Positions 21,520 to 29,680 are shown, numbered from the stretch's first letter. The stretch: DNA of 34,745 nt from Opitutia bacterium Tous-C10FEB (GCA_002304425.1 NEUY01000008.1:1-34745); one strand, 5' to 3'. Numbers and translations are program-made. Notes: generated from the letters alone by a model not told the origin.

Positions 21520-21981
21520 TTATTCTGCCTTAACCGTAACGGTACCGGCCGCGGTGAGTTTAGATTCCTCAAAGGTATCGTCGTAGATGCAGATCGTGAC
21601 CTGTGAATCCACGCGATAACTCGCCGAGCCTTGGGTCACGGCTGCGTCGAGGGCGCGGCGGGCCGCCGGATCACCGCCGGTGACTGGGCCCGAGCGAACG
21701 GACATGGTGTTGGCTGGGATGGCCAAGGGAGTATCATTGGTGAGCAGTCCGAGGTAAGTGCCATTCAGATAAATTTTGGCCCGAACGCGGTTGAAGATAT
21801 AGGCCACGATATTATCATTGGTCACGCGCCACGAGGCCGTCACGGAGCCGTCCGGAGCCCGCACAATTGAAGTCACTTCGGCCTTCAGGCCTCTCGAGAC
21901 TAGTTTGCTGGTGTTGGTGCAACCGCTGACGAGAGCGGCTAAAAGGGCCAGCAGGCAGAAGGGGAGGAGGGCTTTTTTCAT
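21520..21981 (-). CDS. Lipoprotein with LEA2/WHy-like domain (hypothetical)
   Basis: A 153-residue protein with a lipoprotein signal peptide: MKK, a hydrophobic stretch, and lipobox LVSGC with the modified cysteine at residue 21. The mature part alternates beta-strand-like segments (VTASWRVTNDN, AKIYLNGTYLGLL, TPLAIPANTMSV), which resembles the LEA14/WHy immunoglobulin-like fold. That fold match is my inference from pattern only. No catalytic motif is seen. It lies just upstream of the epimerase gene (3 nt between), so they are probably cotranscribed. No Shine-Dalgarno precedes the ATG at 21981. Confidence 0.72.
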   Translation of the reverse strand: MKKALLPFCLLALLAALVSGCTNTSKLVSRGLKAEVTSIVRAPDGSVTASWRVTNDNIVAYIFNRVRAKIYLNGTYLGLLTNDTPLAIPANTMSVRSGPVTGGDPAARRALDAAVTQGSASYRVDSQVTICIYDDTFEESKLTAAGTVTVKAE

Positions 21982-22019
21982 TGGGAATTACTCTGTGGTT
22001 GGGGCGAGGGTCGGCAAGG

Positions 22020-22655
22020 TTACTCGTCTTTAGATTTTGTTTTCTTTTTCAGGTCGGACCCGCCTAGTTCGAATTGGGCGATGACCCCGATTACAGCTAA
22101 GACTAAGATCGAGGGGAAAAGCCACGCGTGGTGATCCAGCAGTTCCGGCATAAATTGGGGACGTTGGAAAAAATCTAACCAAGGAATCTGATGGGTGAAA
22201 TACGCGAGAGCCACCATGGTCCGAAACGAGCCAAGCAGGGCCGTTGAAAGAATGATGAGAATGCGCTGAGTTTTTACTGCGAGAAAGCCGCCGATGAGGC
22301 CCAGCACGGCCCCGCTTAGCAGGGCGACCATGTGATGATAGTGGCTGAGCACCAGCAGCCCGAGGGTGGCCCCAAAGCCAAAGCCCGCGACAAATACTGC
22401 CGCAATATAGAGGAGATAGGCTAAACCTGCGCCGACGAGGCCGCCTAAAATTAGGCTGCCGATAATCCCGGCGGTGCCAAAATCAAGTGCGGTGCCCGCT
22501 GCATGACCGCCAATCATACCGAGCAGACCGCCCAGTACGGCGAGCGTTATTTTGAAAACCCGATAGCCGAAAAAACAATCTAACAGGCCCCACGCGATGG
22601 CGCCGACCGAGATCCAAGGATAAAGTTCTGCCGAGGGATGCATGGATAAGGTCAT
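22020..22655 (-). CDS. Multi-pass membrane protein, DUF4203/TMEM198-like
   Basis: A 211-residue protein with about seven hydrophobic helices, many Gly-rich (LAVLGGLLGMIGGHAAG, GSLILGGLVGAGLAYLLYIA, GAVLGLIGGFLAV). The pattern of a G-Y-R-V-F-K turn followed by Gly-zipper helices is that of the DUF4203/TMEM198 family, whose bacterial function is unknown. The C-terminus is a charged cytoplasmic tail (LKKKTKSKDE). Start ATG at 22655 (alternative Met at 22643). It lies 38 nt upstream of the lipoprotein gene on the same strand. A 24-bp palindrome sits 53 nt upstream of its start. Confidence 0.72.
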   Translation of the reverse strand: MTLSMHPSAELYPWISVGAIAWGLLDCFFGYRVFKITLAVLGGLLGMIGGHAAGTALDFGTAGIIGSLILGGLVGAGLAYLLYIAAVFVAGFGFGATLGLLVLSHYHHMVALLSGAVLGLIGGFLAVKTQRILIILSTALLGSFRTMVALAYFTHQIPWLDFFQRPQFMPELLDHHAWLFPSILVLAVIGVIAQFELGGSDLKKKTKSKDE

Positions 22656-22703
22656 AGGCTTTGGGTCGGCACTAGCAACTGGCTTTGCGTCGGCTCAGCC
22701 GAT

Positions 22704-23036
22704 TCAGAAGCGGGCAAGCGCTTGCCCGCTTTCCCAGAGCACCCAGCTCCCGCCGCCGAGCGCGGCTAAAAAAACTAAAGCCCGCAGCCAGCGGCTCCAC
22801 CGGTCGCGGCGCTCACGTGCGTTGAGGGGGAGGCGGGCCCGAGAGGCTTCGAGGTAGCTTGCAAATTGAGCGTGAGGCAGCGGCGCGACTTTCGGGCTGC
22901 GACCGACGCCGAAGGGCAATTGATTGAGCAAGTGACGCCAGCGGTAGGACACCCCTAATACCTGGAGAAAAATAGCGCTTCCTTTCAAGGCGATTCTGGC
23001 TACCTCGACGGCTTTCTCTCCCTTCCGTTGGCCCAT
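22704..23036 (-). CDS. Small basic membrane protein, unknown function
   Basis: A 110-residue frame with an Arg/Lys-rich body and one predicted membrane segment near the C-terminus (about 85-102, WLRALVFLAALGGGSWVLW). Codon use mixes GC-rich and T/A-rich triplets as in neighbouring genes, which supports real coding. I recognise no family. Its last seven codons lie within or beside the perfect palindrome at 22708-22731, so that element is both coding and possibly regulatory. It is on the same strand as, and upstream of, the DUF4203-like gene (48 nt gap). Confidence 0.5.
   Translation of the reverse strand: MGQRKGEKAVEVARIALKGSAIFLQVLGVSYRWRHLLNQLPFGVGRSPKVAPLPHAQFASYLEASRARLPLNARERRDRWSRWLRALVFLAALGGGSWVLWESGQALARF
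22708..22731. repeat. 24-bp perfect palindrome, operator-like or hairpin-forming
   Basis: The left arm AAGCGGGCAAGC (22708-22719) is followed directly by its exact reverse complement (22720-22731). The centre AAGCGCTT resembles LacI/CcpA-type operator cores. As RNA it could form a 10-bp stem with a GCGC loop, but there is no T-run on either strand. It overlaps the 3' end of the small membrane protein gene and lies 53 nt upstream of the DUF4203-like gene. Confidence 0.6.
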
Positions 23037-23338
23037 TTATTAATTTCACCCGACTGGGTAGTCACGCCATTGTGCAGGCGTCGATCTCACGGTCGTTGGG
23101 TAACTGCGGGGCCCTGCATCGCCCGCCGGGCAGACGCTGGAAGCAGGCGAGTGGATCGCTGCCATCGGTGCCGGAGCTAGCCGCTACACCATAAGGAGGC
23201 GATCTTACCCGCGTAGCCTGGCGGGCGAACTTTTAGGGTCCGGCCTTCGGTTCGGGCTGGTCAATGTCGGTGAAAATTTTGATGCTTTAATTGCCGGGGA
23301 AAAAACCCCTGCTTCCTCAAAATCTGACGGTTTCCTTC
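23037..23338. other. 302-nt intergenic region upstream of gpsA
   Basis: I find no convincing gene. It is the divergent spacer between the small membrane protein (minus) and gpsA (plus). It holds a perfect SD-like AAGGAGG at 23193-23199 with no start codon at a usable distance, and a GGGG-A6-CCCC stem at 23296-23309 just before gpsA. A 37-codon open frame beginning GTG near 23072 has no recognisable features. Confidence 0.4.
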
Positions 23339-24358
23339 ATGCCTGAGTCACGTCCCCTTAATTTTGCAGTCATTGGAGCGGGAGCTTGGGGTACCGCCAT
23401 GGCCGTGCATCTGGTTCGGCGCGGGCAAGGGACCACCCTCGTCACTCGGCGGCCTGAGCATGCCATCGCGGTGCGCGCGGCGCATGAAAATAAAGATTAT
23501 CTGCCCGGCATCAGTTTGCCGGCTGCGTTGCGGGTCACCGCGGATTTGCGCGCGGCCCTGCTCGAGGCCGATGTGGCGCTGATCGCTTGTCCGGCGCAAT
23601 CATTGCGTGAGTGGAGCGAAAAAATTTGCGGCGCGCGGCAGGACACGGCGCGTTTGCAACTTTTGCTCAGTTTGGTGAAAGGGCTTGAACTCGGTACGCA
23701 CCTTCGGCCCAGCCAGATTTTGACGCAGATTATGCCCGACCTCAATGTCGGCACACTCACGGGTCCGACTAATGCCGCAGAAGTGGCGCGGGGTTTGCCC
23801 GCGGCGATGGTGTTGGCCGTGGCGCGGCAGGATGCGTTCAGTGATCGCGTGCCGGCCGCAATGAGCGGGCCAACGTTACGCATTTATCTTAGCCCTGATC
23901 TCGCGGGGGCAGAATATGGCGGCGGACTGAAAAATATTTACGCCATCGCCGCGGGTCTCTGCGATGGATTGAAGCTCGGAGATAATGCCAAGGCGGCTCT
24001 GCTGACGCGGGCTTTGGCCGAAATGCTGCGCGTCGGGGTCGCCCTCGGGGCTAAGCCCGAAACTTTTTATGGGCTGAGTGGTTTTGGTGATTTGGTGGCG
24101 ACCAGTCATGGGGCTTGGAGTCGCAATCGTGAATTTGGTGAACACATCGGTGCCGGTAAAATCATCACCGCTTTACTCGCCCGCCGGAAGACGATCGTGG
24201 AAGGCCACCGCACCACCGAGGCCCTTTACGGTTTGTGCCAAGAACGGAAGATTGCCGCACCCATTCTCGGGGAGATTTACGCAATTTTGTATCAAAATAA
24301 GCTACCCGCCGATGCGCTCCATGCGCTGATGACTCGCGAATTGAAGCGCGAAGCTTAA
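23339..24358 (+). CDS. gpsA: Glycerol-3-phosphate dehydrogenase, NAD(P)-dependent
   Basis: A 339-residue cytoplasmic enzyme that reduces dihydroxyacetone phosphate to sn-glycerol 3-phosphate for phospholipid synthesis. N-terminal Rossmann motif: VIGAGAWGTAMA. Catalytic-domain signatures: GPTNAAEVARG (a variant of GPSFAxEV), the lysine-containing YGGGLKNIYAIAAGL, GDNAKAALLTRALAEM, and GLSGFGDLVAT with SRNREFGE. Length is normal for the family. ATG 23339 is preferred: the longer frame from 23291 adds 16 residues that do not fit the family N-terminus. No SD precedes it. Confidence 0.95.
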   Translation: MPESRPLNFAVIGAGAWGTAMAVHLVRRGQGTTLVTRRPEHAIAVRAAHENKDYLPGISLPAALRVTADLRAALLEADVALIACPAQSLREWSEKICGARQDTARLQLLLSLVKGLELGTHLRPSQILTQIMPDLNVGTLTGPTNAAEVARGLPAAMVLAVARQDAFSDRVPAAMSGPTLRIYLSPDLAGAEYGGGLKNIYAIAAGLCDGLKLGDNAKAALLTRALAEMLRVGVALGAKPETFYGLSGFGDLVATSHGAWSRNREFGEHIGAGKIITALLARRKTIVEGHRTTEALYGLCQERKIAAPILGEIYAILYQNKLPADALHALMTRELKREA

Positions 24359-24427
24359 GGCGATTGGGCCGCGGCAGCGCGGGAAGGGCGTTGACCTTCG
24401 TCCAGCCGCTCCGCCAACTCTGGCGGT

Positions 24428-24688
24428 ATGGAATTACCTGATGACGAACAATTATTTTTGCGCGATCTGGTCAAAGCCTCTCGCCAAAAAATCCATGCAG
24501 TAAAGTGGGTGGATCGCGATGGCACCGATCGCCAAACTACGCTGACGCAAAATGAGGCGGTCCGGCTCAACATCATCGCGGCGCGCCTTAAGATTTCTAA
24601 TAAAGAACTGCTGCGCCAAGCCGCACACATCCCCGTCCCTAAGTTGCCGCCCAAGCCCCCCGCGGTTGAATCTGAACTGCCGGCCTAG
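24428..24688 (+). CDS. Small hypothetical protein
   Basis: An 86-residue acidic-then-basic protein. The middle is a predicted helix pair (LTQNEAVRLNIIAARLKISNK) that could be a small HTH or ribbon-helix-helix-like domain, followed by a Pro/Lys-rich tail (PVPKLPPKPP). I recognise no named family. It is on the same strand between gpsA (69 nt) and the purine phosphorylase (70 nt). A minus-strand frame of similar size overlaps it but has no better claim. Confidence 0.55.
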   Translation: MELPDDEQLFLRDLVKASRQKIHAVKWVDRDGTDRQTTLTQNEAVRLNIIAARLKISNKELLRQAAHIPVPKLPPKPPAVESELPA

Positions 24689-24758
24689 TTTTTGCCGACG
24701 ATCAGAGCGTTCAAAATGCGGTCTTTTCCCGTTGCCGGGTTTCCGCTAGCTTGACGCC

Positions 24759-25592
24759 ATGACCCTACCGCAAGCCCACCTTGAAAACGTTCGGCAGTCA
24801 GCGGCCATCATTACAGCGGCCTTAGCCGGCGCGCGGCCGCGGATTGCGATCATTTTAGGTTCTGGCCTGGGTGGTTTGGCCAATCAGATTCAGCGGCCTC
24901 GCGTCATTGCTTATGCTGATCTCCCCGGCTTTCCCGTGCTCACTGTGTTGGGGCACATCGGCGAGTTGATCGCCGGCGAACTCGATGGCGTGCCGGTGAT
25001 TGTGCTCAAGGGGCGCAAACATTTTTACGAAACGGATGATGCCTATCCGCTCCGGACGATGATTCGCACGCTCCAGGCCGTGGGCGTAGATACTTTATTT
25101 TTATCTAACGCGGCCGGCAGTTTACGCCCGGCGATTAAAGTCAGCGAATTGATGCTGATTACTGATCATATTAATTTTCTAGGGCTTAATCCGCTCACGG
25201 GTCCCAATGACGATTCCTTTGGCCCGCGTTTTTTCCCGGTCAGTGATGCTTGGGATCCTGGACTGGCCGGTCGGGTTAAAGCCGTGGCGCGACAACAAGG
25301 CATCACGTTGCACGAGGGCGTCTATGTGGCCTTCCGGGGGCCGTCTTTTGAGACACCGGCGGAGATCCGTATGGTGCAAGGTTGGGGGGCTGACGCGGTC
25401 GGCATGTCGAGCGTGCCGGATTGTTTGATCGCCCGCCACTGCGGGCTCAAGGTCGTCGGTGTTTCGTGCATTACTAATATGGGGGCAGGATTATCAGACG
25501 AACATCTGACGCACGCCCATACGCTCGCTAATGCGGCCAAGGGGGCGGCCGCCTTTGAGCGCTTGGTTACTGCAGCGGTCAAGGTGTTGTAA
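24759..25592 (+). CDS. Purine nucleoside phosphorylase (trimeric, PNP-I type)
   Basis: A 277-residue enzyme that phosphorolyses inosine/guanosine-type nucleosides for purine salvage. Motifs: phosphate-site IAIILGSGLGGL near residue 30, LKGRKHFYE (phosphate/ribose site), LSNAAGSL, GVYVAFRGPSFETPAEIRM with the conserved Glu, GADAVGMSSVPD, and SCITNMGAGLSD with the purine-binding Asn. This is the trimeric PunA/XapA class rather than hexameric DeoD or MTA phosphorylase. Length is typical (about 270-280). The ATG at 24759 has no SD. The IMPase-like gene follows after 24 nt, probably in the same transcript. Confidence 0.93.
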   Translation: MTLPQAHLENVRQSAAIITAALAGARPRIAIILGSGLGGLANQIQRPRVIAYADLPGFPVLTVLGHIGELIAGELDGVPVIVLKGRKHFYETDDAYPLRTMIRTLQAVGVDTLFLSNAAGSLRPAIKVSELMLITDHINFLGLNPLTGPNDDSFGPRFFPVSDAWDPGLAGRVKAVARQQGITLHEGVYVAFRGPSFETPAEIRMVQGWGADAVGMSSVPDCLIARHCGLKVVGVSCITNMGAGLSDEHLTHAHTLANAAKGAAAFERLVTAAVKVL

Positions 25593-25616
25593 TAATAGTT
25601 AGGCCAATTTCATCGC

Positions 25617-26597
25617 GTGAAAGCAGCTGAACTTGATCGAGCCCGTCGACTGCTCTGTCGATTACAGGCTGTGATTCGCGACTCCGTGCGGGCCGCCCAA
25701 CGGCGAGGGGGCCGGAAGCTGACGCGGGTGGCCGCGGTCACGGCCGCCGACACCATCTATGGCATCGACAAAATCAGCGAGCAGGCCGTGCTGACTTGGT
25801 TTAAAAAAAATTGGCCGCCGCGCTGGCCGGTTGAATTAGTGATGGAGGGGTTGGAGGAATCAGCGGGACCGGTGACTTTTCCGCGGGGTACGCCGGTAGC
25901 GCAGACAATTTTTAAATGCATCCTCGACCCGATTGATGGGACCCGCGGGTTAATGTATGCAAAACGTTCGGCGTGGAGTCTCGCCGCGTTGGCGCCGCAG
26001 CGCGGACCAAAAACTAACCTGCGTGATATTATAGTCGCCGCGATGACCGAGCTGCCGACGGTAAAGCAGGACAGCGGCGATCAGTTAAGCGTCGTGCGGG
26101 GCGAGCGAGTGCACGCCGAGCGCGTGGTTGCTCGCACGGGTCGCCGGACGAAGTTTAAGCCGCAACCGTCGCGAGCAAAATGCGTGGCGCACGGTTTTGC
26201 GTCGTTTGCGAAATTTTTTCCGGCCGGTAAGGCTTGGCTAGCTGAGCGCGAAGAGCAGCTTTGGCGGGCACTCGGCGCTGGCGGCGAGATTTTTGATGAT
26301 CAATATTTGAGCACTGGGGGTCAGCTTTATGAATTATTGATGGGGCATGATCGTTTTATTGCAGATTTACGACCGCTCGCGATGGCGGCCTTGCGCCAGC
26401 GCACGACGCTGCTGTGTCATCCTTACGATATTTGTACTGCGCTGATTGCGCAGGAGTGTGGCTGTGTGATTACGGCGCCTAACGGCCAGCCGCTCGATAC
26501 GGTACTCGATACGACCACCCCCGTCGCTTGGGTGGGTTATGCTAATCCTACGCTGGCGCGGCGGATTGGGTCTAAGCTGCGCCGGGTCTTGCGCTAA
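25617..26597 (+). CDS. Inositol monophosphatase-family protein (divergent)
   Basis: A 326-residue Li-sensitive-type phosphatase, longer than usual (about 260-280). The metal-site motif is DPIDGTRG (Asp104, Asp107), where DPIDGTxNF is standard. An upstream acidic segment VMEGLEES supplies the expected Glu residues, and VTAADTIYGIDKISE resembles the N-terminal motif. The C-terminal HPYDICTALIAQECGCVI replaces the usual WDxAAG, keeping the Asp. It probably hydrolyses a sugar, inositol or nucleotide phosphate, perhaps a 3'-phosphate nucleotide given the linked purine phosphorylase; this is inference. It starts with GTG at 25617. An extra insertion lies at about residues 150-215. Confidence 0.75.
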   Translation: MKAAELDRARRLLCRLQAVIRDSVRAAQRRGGRKLTRVAAVTAADTIYGIDKISEQAVLTWFKKNWPPRWPVELVMEGLEESAGPVTFPRGTPVAQTIFKCILDPIDGTRGLMYAKRSAWSLAALAPQRGPKTNLRDIIVAAMTELPTVKQDSGDQLSVVRGERVHAERVVARTGRRTKFKPQPSRAKCVAHGFASFAKFFPAGKAWLAEREEQLWRALGAGGEIFDDQYLSTGGQLYELLMGHDRFIADLRPLAMAALRQRTTLLCHPYDICTALIAQECGCVITAPNGQPLDTVLDTTTPVAWVGYANPTLARRIGSKLRRVLR

Positions 26598-26610
26598 ATT
26601 TCTATACGCG

Positions 26611-26626
26611 CCGCCCCGGCGGATTT
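26611..26626. terminator. Possible weak terminator between convergent genes
   Basis: CCGCC (26611-26615), CC, GGCGG (26618-26622) followed by ATTTT on the plus strand. The loop is very tight, so confidence is low. It lies between the IMPase-like stop and the convergent lipoprotein gene. Confidence 0.3.
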
Positions 26627-26640
26627 TGCTGCCGGCAGGG

Positions 26641-27093
26641 TCACTCTTTGGCTTGCTCGATCACCGCGGCTTTGCCGTCTTTAAAGACGACCCGAATGCG
26701 TTCTTCTTTCTCGTTGCGATAGGTATCCGCGTACGCGGGGTGATAATAAACGCGGTACGACCTTAGGTAAGGATCGTAATAAACGCGCCGCTCGTAGCCG
26801 ACAAACGCGGTGCCATCGTAGCGCTGGTAGTAAGTATTATAAATCCAGCTGATCGTGCGGCCGGTGGGGGTGAGGGCTTCGCGTTTTTGGTCTGGCTGGC
26901 CTAGGGCGAAGTAGACGAGGTCCTCCGTGAAGCCGAGATCGATGATCCCCTGTTTAATTTTGTCCTGCGTCGCCTTATCGGCGGCGGCGAAGGCGGCGGG
27001 CTTTTGTTTGATGCGATCATCAATCGACTGGCAGCCAGTCAAGGCCACGAGCGCCGCGGCGAGGAGAAGCAGGCGGGAGTATTTCATAAGCAA
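26641..27093 (-). CDS. BamE/SmpA-like lipoprotein (hypothetical)
   Basis: A 150-residue protein with a lipoprotein signal: MKYSR, a hydrophobic stretch, lipobox ALTGC with the cysteine at residue 21. The mature part contains GFTEDLVYFALGQPDQKREA and SWIYNTYYQRY, resembling the SmpA/OmlA fold, in which a helix leads to an LGxPD turn and strands. It ends with a strand-like VRIVVFKDGKAAVIE-type segment. The Tyr-rich stretch (RRVYYDPYLRSYRVYYHP) is unusual. It could be a BamE-like outer-membrane-associated lipoprotein, but no Bam genes are near. Start could be ATG 27093 or 27087. Confidence 0.68.
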   Translation of the reverse strand: MLMKYSRLLLLAAALVALTGCQSIDDRIKQKPAAFAAADKATQDKIKQGIIDLGFTEDLVYFALGQPDQKREALTPTGRTISWIYNTYYQRYDGTAFVGYERRVYYDPYLRSYRVYYHPAYADTYRNEKEERIRVVFKDGKAAVIEQAKE

Positions 27094-27135
27094 TGAGACA
27101 GCAGGCGTGGGCTTAGGTTGCCAGCGATAATAGCC

Positions 27136-28110
27136 TTAAGGAGATTTAGTTTCGCTGGGTGGTGCCAGTGAGTCGACGGGAATTTTATTCTTGGTGGTCG
27201 TGATGATCGCGACGCCGGCGATAATGATAGCCGCAGCGACAAAAAGCCGTGGGCCGATCGGTTCGTGGGCAAGCCACCAACCAAGAAAAACCGCCACAAT
27301 CGGGTTAACATAGGCGTAGGTTGCCACGCGCGCTGGGGAGCAATGCTTCATGAGCCAGACAAAGGTGGTGAAGCCGATGAGTGAGCCGGCGATGATCAGG
27401 TAAACCCAGGCTCCCCAAGAACGGGCGGAGACGTCGGCAAAATGAAAATGGGCCGGTTCGCCAATGAGTAAGCTGACTAAAAAAAGCCAGAGGCTACCCG
27501 CGAGCATTTGCATAGCGGAAGCGGTGAAGGGATCGGCCGAGTTGCGTGCATAACGCGTATAGAGCGAGCCCGCACTCCAGGAGAAGCAGGCGAGGACGAT
27601 GCCCCCGAGGCGCCACGGATCGAGGTCGGTGGTGCCTTCGCCTAGCTGTGGGCCGACCAGCACGAGGAGGCCGATGAAGCCAAGGCCAACCCCGAGGAAG
27701 GTTGCCGGCGATGGTTTAGTCCCTTGATTCTGATGACCGCTGATGGCGTGGACCGCCCAATCGAGGAGTACAATAAAAAGGGGCCCAAGTGAAATGATCA
27801 GCGTGGCGATACCGGAGGGAATTTTTTGTTCGGCCCAGGAAACTAAACCGTTGCCGCCGAGTAGCAGCAGCCCGCCGACGATGGCGTTGTCGAACCACTG
27901 GCGCCGGGTGGTATGAAAGCCGCGGGTGAACGCAATCCAGCCAGCGATCAAGCCACCGGCCACGAGGAAACGCGCCCCGGCCATCAGGAAAGGTGGCAAG
28001 GTTTCGACCGCAATTTTGATGCCGAGATACGTGGAGCCCCAGACGAGATAAATAGTCGCAAAACCGGCGATCAGCGCGGCTTTGGTCGGAATTTTATCTG
28101 GGGCAGTCAC
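27136..28110 (-). CDS. EamA-family DMT transporter (YedA-like exporter)
   Basis: A 324-residue inner-membrane protein with two EamA repeats and about ten hydrophobic segments. The YedA-type N-terminal signature IYLVWGSTYLGIKIAVETLPPF is clear in shape, and the second repeat contains GSLIGFTTFVWLMKHCSPARVA and NPIVAVFLGWWLAHEP. Family role: export of amino acids, metabolites or drugs driven by a proton gradient; the substrate is unknown. It begins with GTG at 28110. The lipoprotein gene follows 42 nt downstream on the same strand. Confidence 0.9.
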   Translation of the reverse strand: MTAPDKIPTKAALIAGFATIYLVWGSTYLGIKIAVETLPPFLMAGARFLVAGGLIAGWIAFTRGFHTTRRQWFDNAIVGGLLLLGGNGLVSWAEQKIPSGIATLIISLGPLFIVLLDWAVHAISGHQNQGTKPSPATFLGVGLGFIGLLVLVGPQLGEGTTDLDPWRLGGIVLACFSWSAGSLYTRYARNSADPFTASAMQMLAGSLWLFLVSLLIGEPAHFHFADVSARSWGAWVYLIIAGSLIGFTTFVWLMKHCSPARVATYAYVNPIVAVFLGWWLAHEPIGPRLFVAAAIIIAGVAIITTTKNKIPVDSLAPPSETKSP

Positions 28111-28228
28111 GATTTTAAGATGTTATAAAATTAGCTTATCGCCTGGGCGAAAGAGAGGGGATGGCAACGGGTTGGCGACCATTATGCGACTGATTATTTT
28201 ATAGAAAGATTGATTGGGCCCGCGCAAG

Positions 28229-28257
28229 TTTACCTCGACCCGCTAGCGATGTAAAAT
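28229..28257 (+). promoter_or_regulatory. Candidate sigma70-type promoter of the lyase gene
   Basis: TTTACC (28229-28234), a 17-nt spacer and TAAAAT (28252-28257) give a good -35/-10 match, 59 nt before the start at 28317. Confidence 0.5.
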
Positions 28258-28316
28258 TAAGTTAGCCGGGTCGGAGCAGTTCCTGCGGTCGGCTCCAGCC
28301 ATTTCAATCTATCCTT

Positions 28317-29456
28317 ATGCTACTCACGCTCGCGCTCTTTTCATTTAACTTATCGGCCTATGAGCTGCCGCGCGTCGTGCCGCTAGCGGACGCCGCGCTG
28401 GGCGTTCAGCCGATTTCGATAACGGCGGTCGTGAACCCGCGCAGTCCCGGCGGGGTGCATGATTTCTCCTCAGAGGGTGATTATTGGTGGCCTGATCCTA
28501 AAAATCCGGCTGGGCCTTATGTGCGCCGTGATGGGGAGACTAATCCCAGTAATTTTGTGGCCCATCGCCGGCTGATGTTTGCCTTCGCGCGTGATGTGGG
28601 TGCGCTGACGGCGGCGTATGATCTCACACGTGAAGAGCGCTACGCGGCGGCGGCGGTGCAGCAATTAAGAGTGTGGTTCGTCGATCCCGCGACCCGCCTA
28701 AACCCCAATTTGCAATATGCCCAATCGATCCAAGGCGTCTGTACGGGCCGAGGGATTGGGTTAATCGATACCGTGCATTTAGCCGAAGTAGCACTTGGTC
28801 TGCGCGCGCTTCACGGAGCGAAGCCACTCGATGCGGCAACGGAAGCGGCCGCACATGCTTGGTTTCGCGATTATCTCCATTGGCTGCAGACGCATCCTTA
28901 CGGCATCGAGGAGCGCAAAGCAGATAATAACCATGGCACCTGCTGGTTGTTGCAGGCGACGGCGTTCGCGCTGCTGCTCGATGACCGGGCGACGCTCGCT
29001 GATTGTCGCCGGCGTTTTAAGGAAATTATTTTGCCGCTGCAAATGGCGCCCAATGGCAGCTTCCCGCGCGAGCTCGCGCGGACGAAAGCCTACGGTTATT
29101 CCATTTTTAATTTGGATATCATGACGAGCCTCGCCGTGCTGCTATCCACGCCGGATGAAGATCTGATGAAGTTCAAACTCGCCGATGGCCGTACCATGGT
29201 TCGCGGCGTGGAGTTCCTCGCTCCATTTCTCGCCGACAAATCTAAATGGCCGCTCTCGCCGGATGTGCTGCATTGGCAAGATTGGCCTGTGCGCCAGCCT
29301 GCGCTGTTATTCGGGGCGGTGGCGGCGGGGCGGGAGGATTGGCTTAATCTGTGGAAAAGCTTGCCCGCCGATCCCGTGGATGAAGAGGTTCGCCGTAATT
29401 TCCCCATCCGTTTTCCGACGCTGTGGCATGCTGCCACCGGCGCCCATCACCATTAA
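28317..29456 (+). CDS. Alginate lyase-family polysaccharide lyase, secreted
   Basis: A 379-residue protein with a short signal peptide (LLTLALFSFNLSA, cleavage probably after residue 14), followed by an (alpha/alpha)-barrel-like alginate-lyase domain. Features: GDYWWPDP near residue 60, NPNLQYAQSIQGVC, the NNHGTCW motif near residue 205 (Asn/His typical of the active site), and KAYGYSIFNL near residue 260 with the Tyr pair. These match the PF05426-type fold that includes alginate (PL5) and other uronan lyases; which polyuronate it cleaves is not decided. No other polysaccharide genes adjoin it. The start at 28317 gives a rather short signal, so an unrecognised upstream start is possible. Confidence 0.8.
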   Translation: MLLTLALFSFNLSAYELPRVVPLADAALGVQPISITAVVNPRSPGGVHDFSSEGDYWWPDPKNPAGPYVRRDGETNPSNFVAHRRLMFAFARDVGALTAAYDLTREERYAAAAVQQLRVWFVDPATRLNPNLQYAQSIQGVCTGRGIGLIDTVHLAEVALGLRALHGAKPLDAATEAAAHAWFRDYLHWLQTHPYGIEERKADNNHGTCWLLQATAFALLLDDRATLADCRRRFKEIILPLQMAPNGSFPRELARTKAYGYSIFNLDIMTSLAVLLSTPDEDLMKFKLADGRTMVRGVEFLAPFLADKSKWPLSPDVLHWQDWPVRQPALLFGAVAAGREDWLNLWKSLPADPVDEEVRRNFPIRFPTLWHAATGAHHH

Positions 29457-29680
29457 TATATTTAAGGGCTCAAGGTTTATTATTCGAATGCAATCAATTG
29501 ATAGATAATAGATTGTATAGATATAGGTTTAATTTTTATGGGATGGGTTGATTAAGTTAGAGCCGAGCAAAAATCGGCGTGGGCCGGATGATTGCCCTCG
29601 GGGACTGGCGGCCTAGGCTGATCGGAGATGCGGGATTGCAATGCTCTCAGCGGGACCCGATACCAACACTCTACTTTTTC

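Noticed and set aside
24355-24654. 99-codon minus-strand frame opposite the small hypothetical protein
   Set aside because: It is Ser/Arg-rich shadow sequence with no features; the plus-strand 86-residue frame is more protein-like and same-strand with its neighbours.
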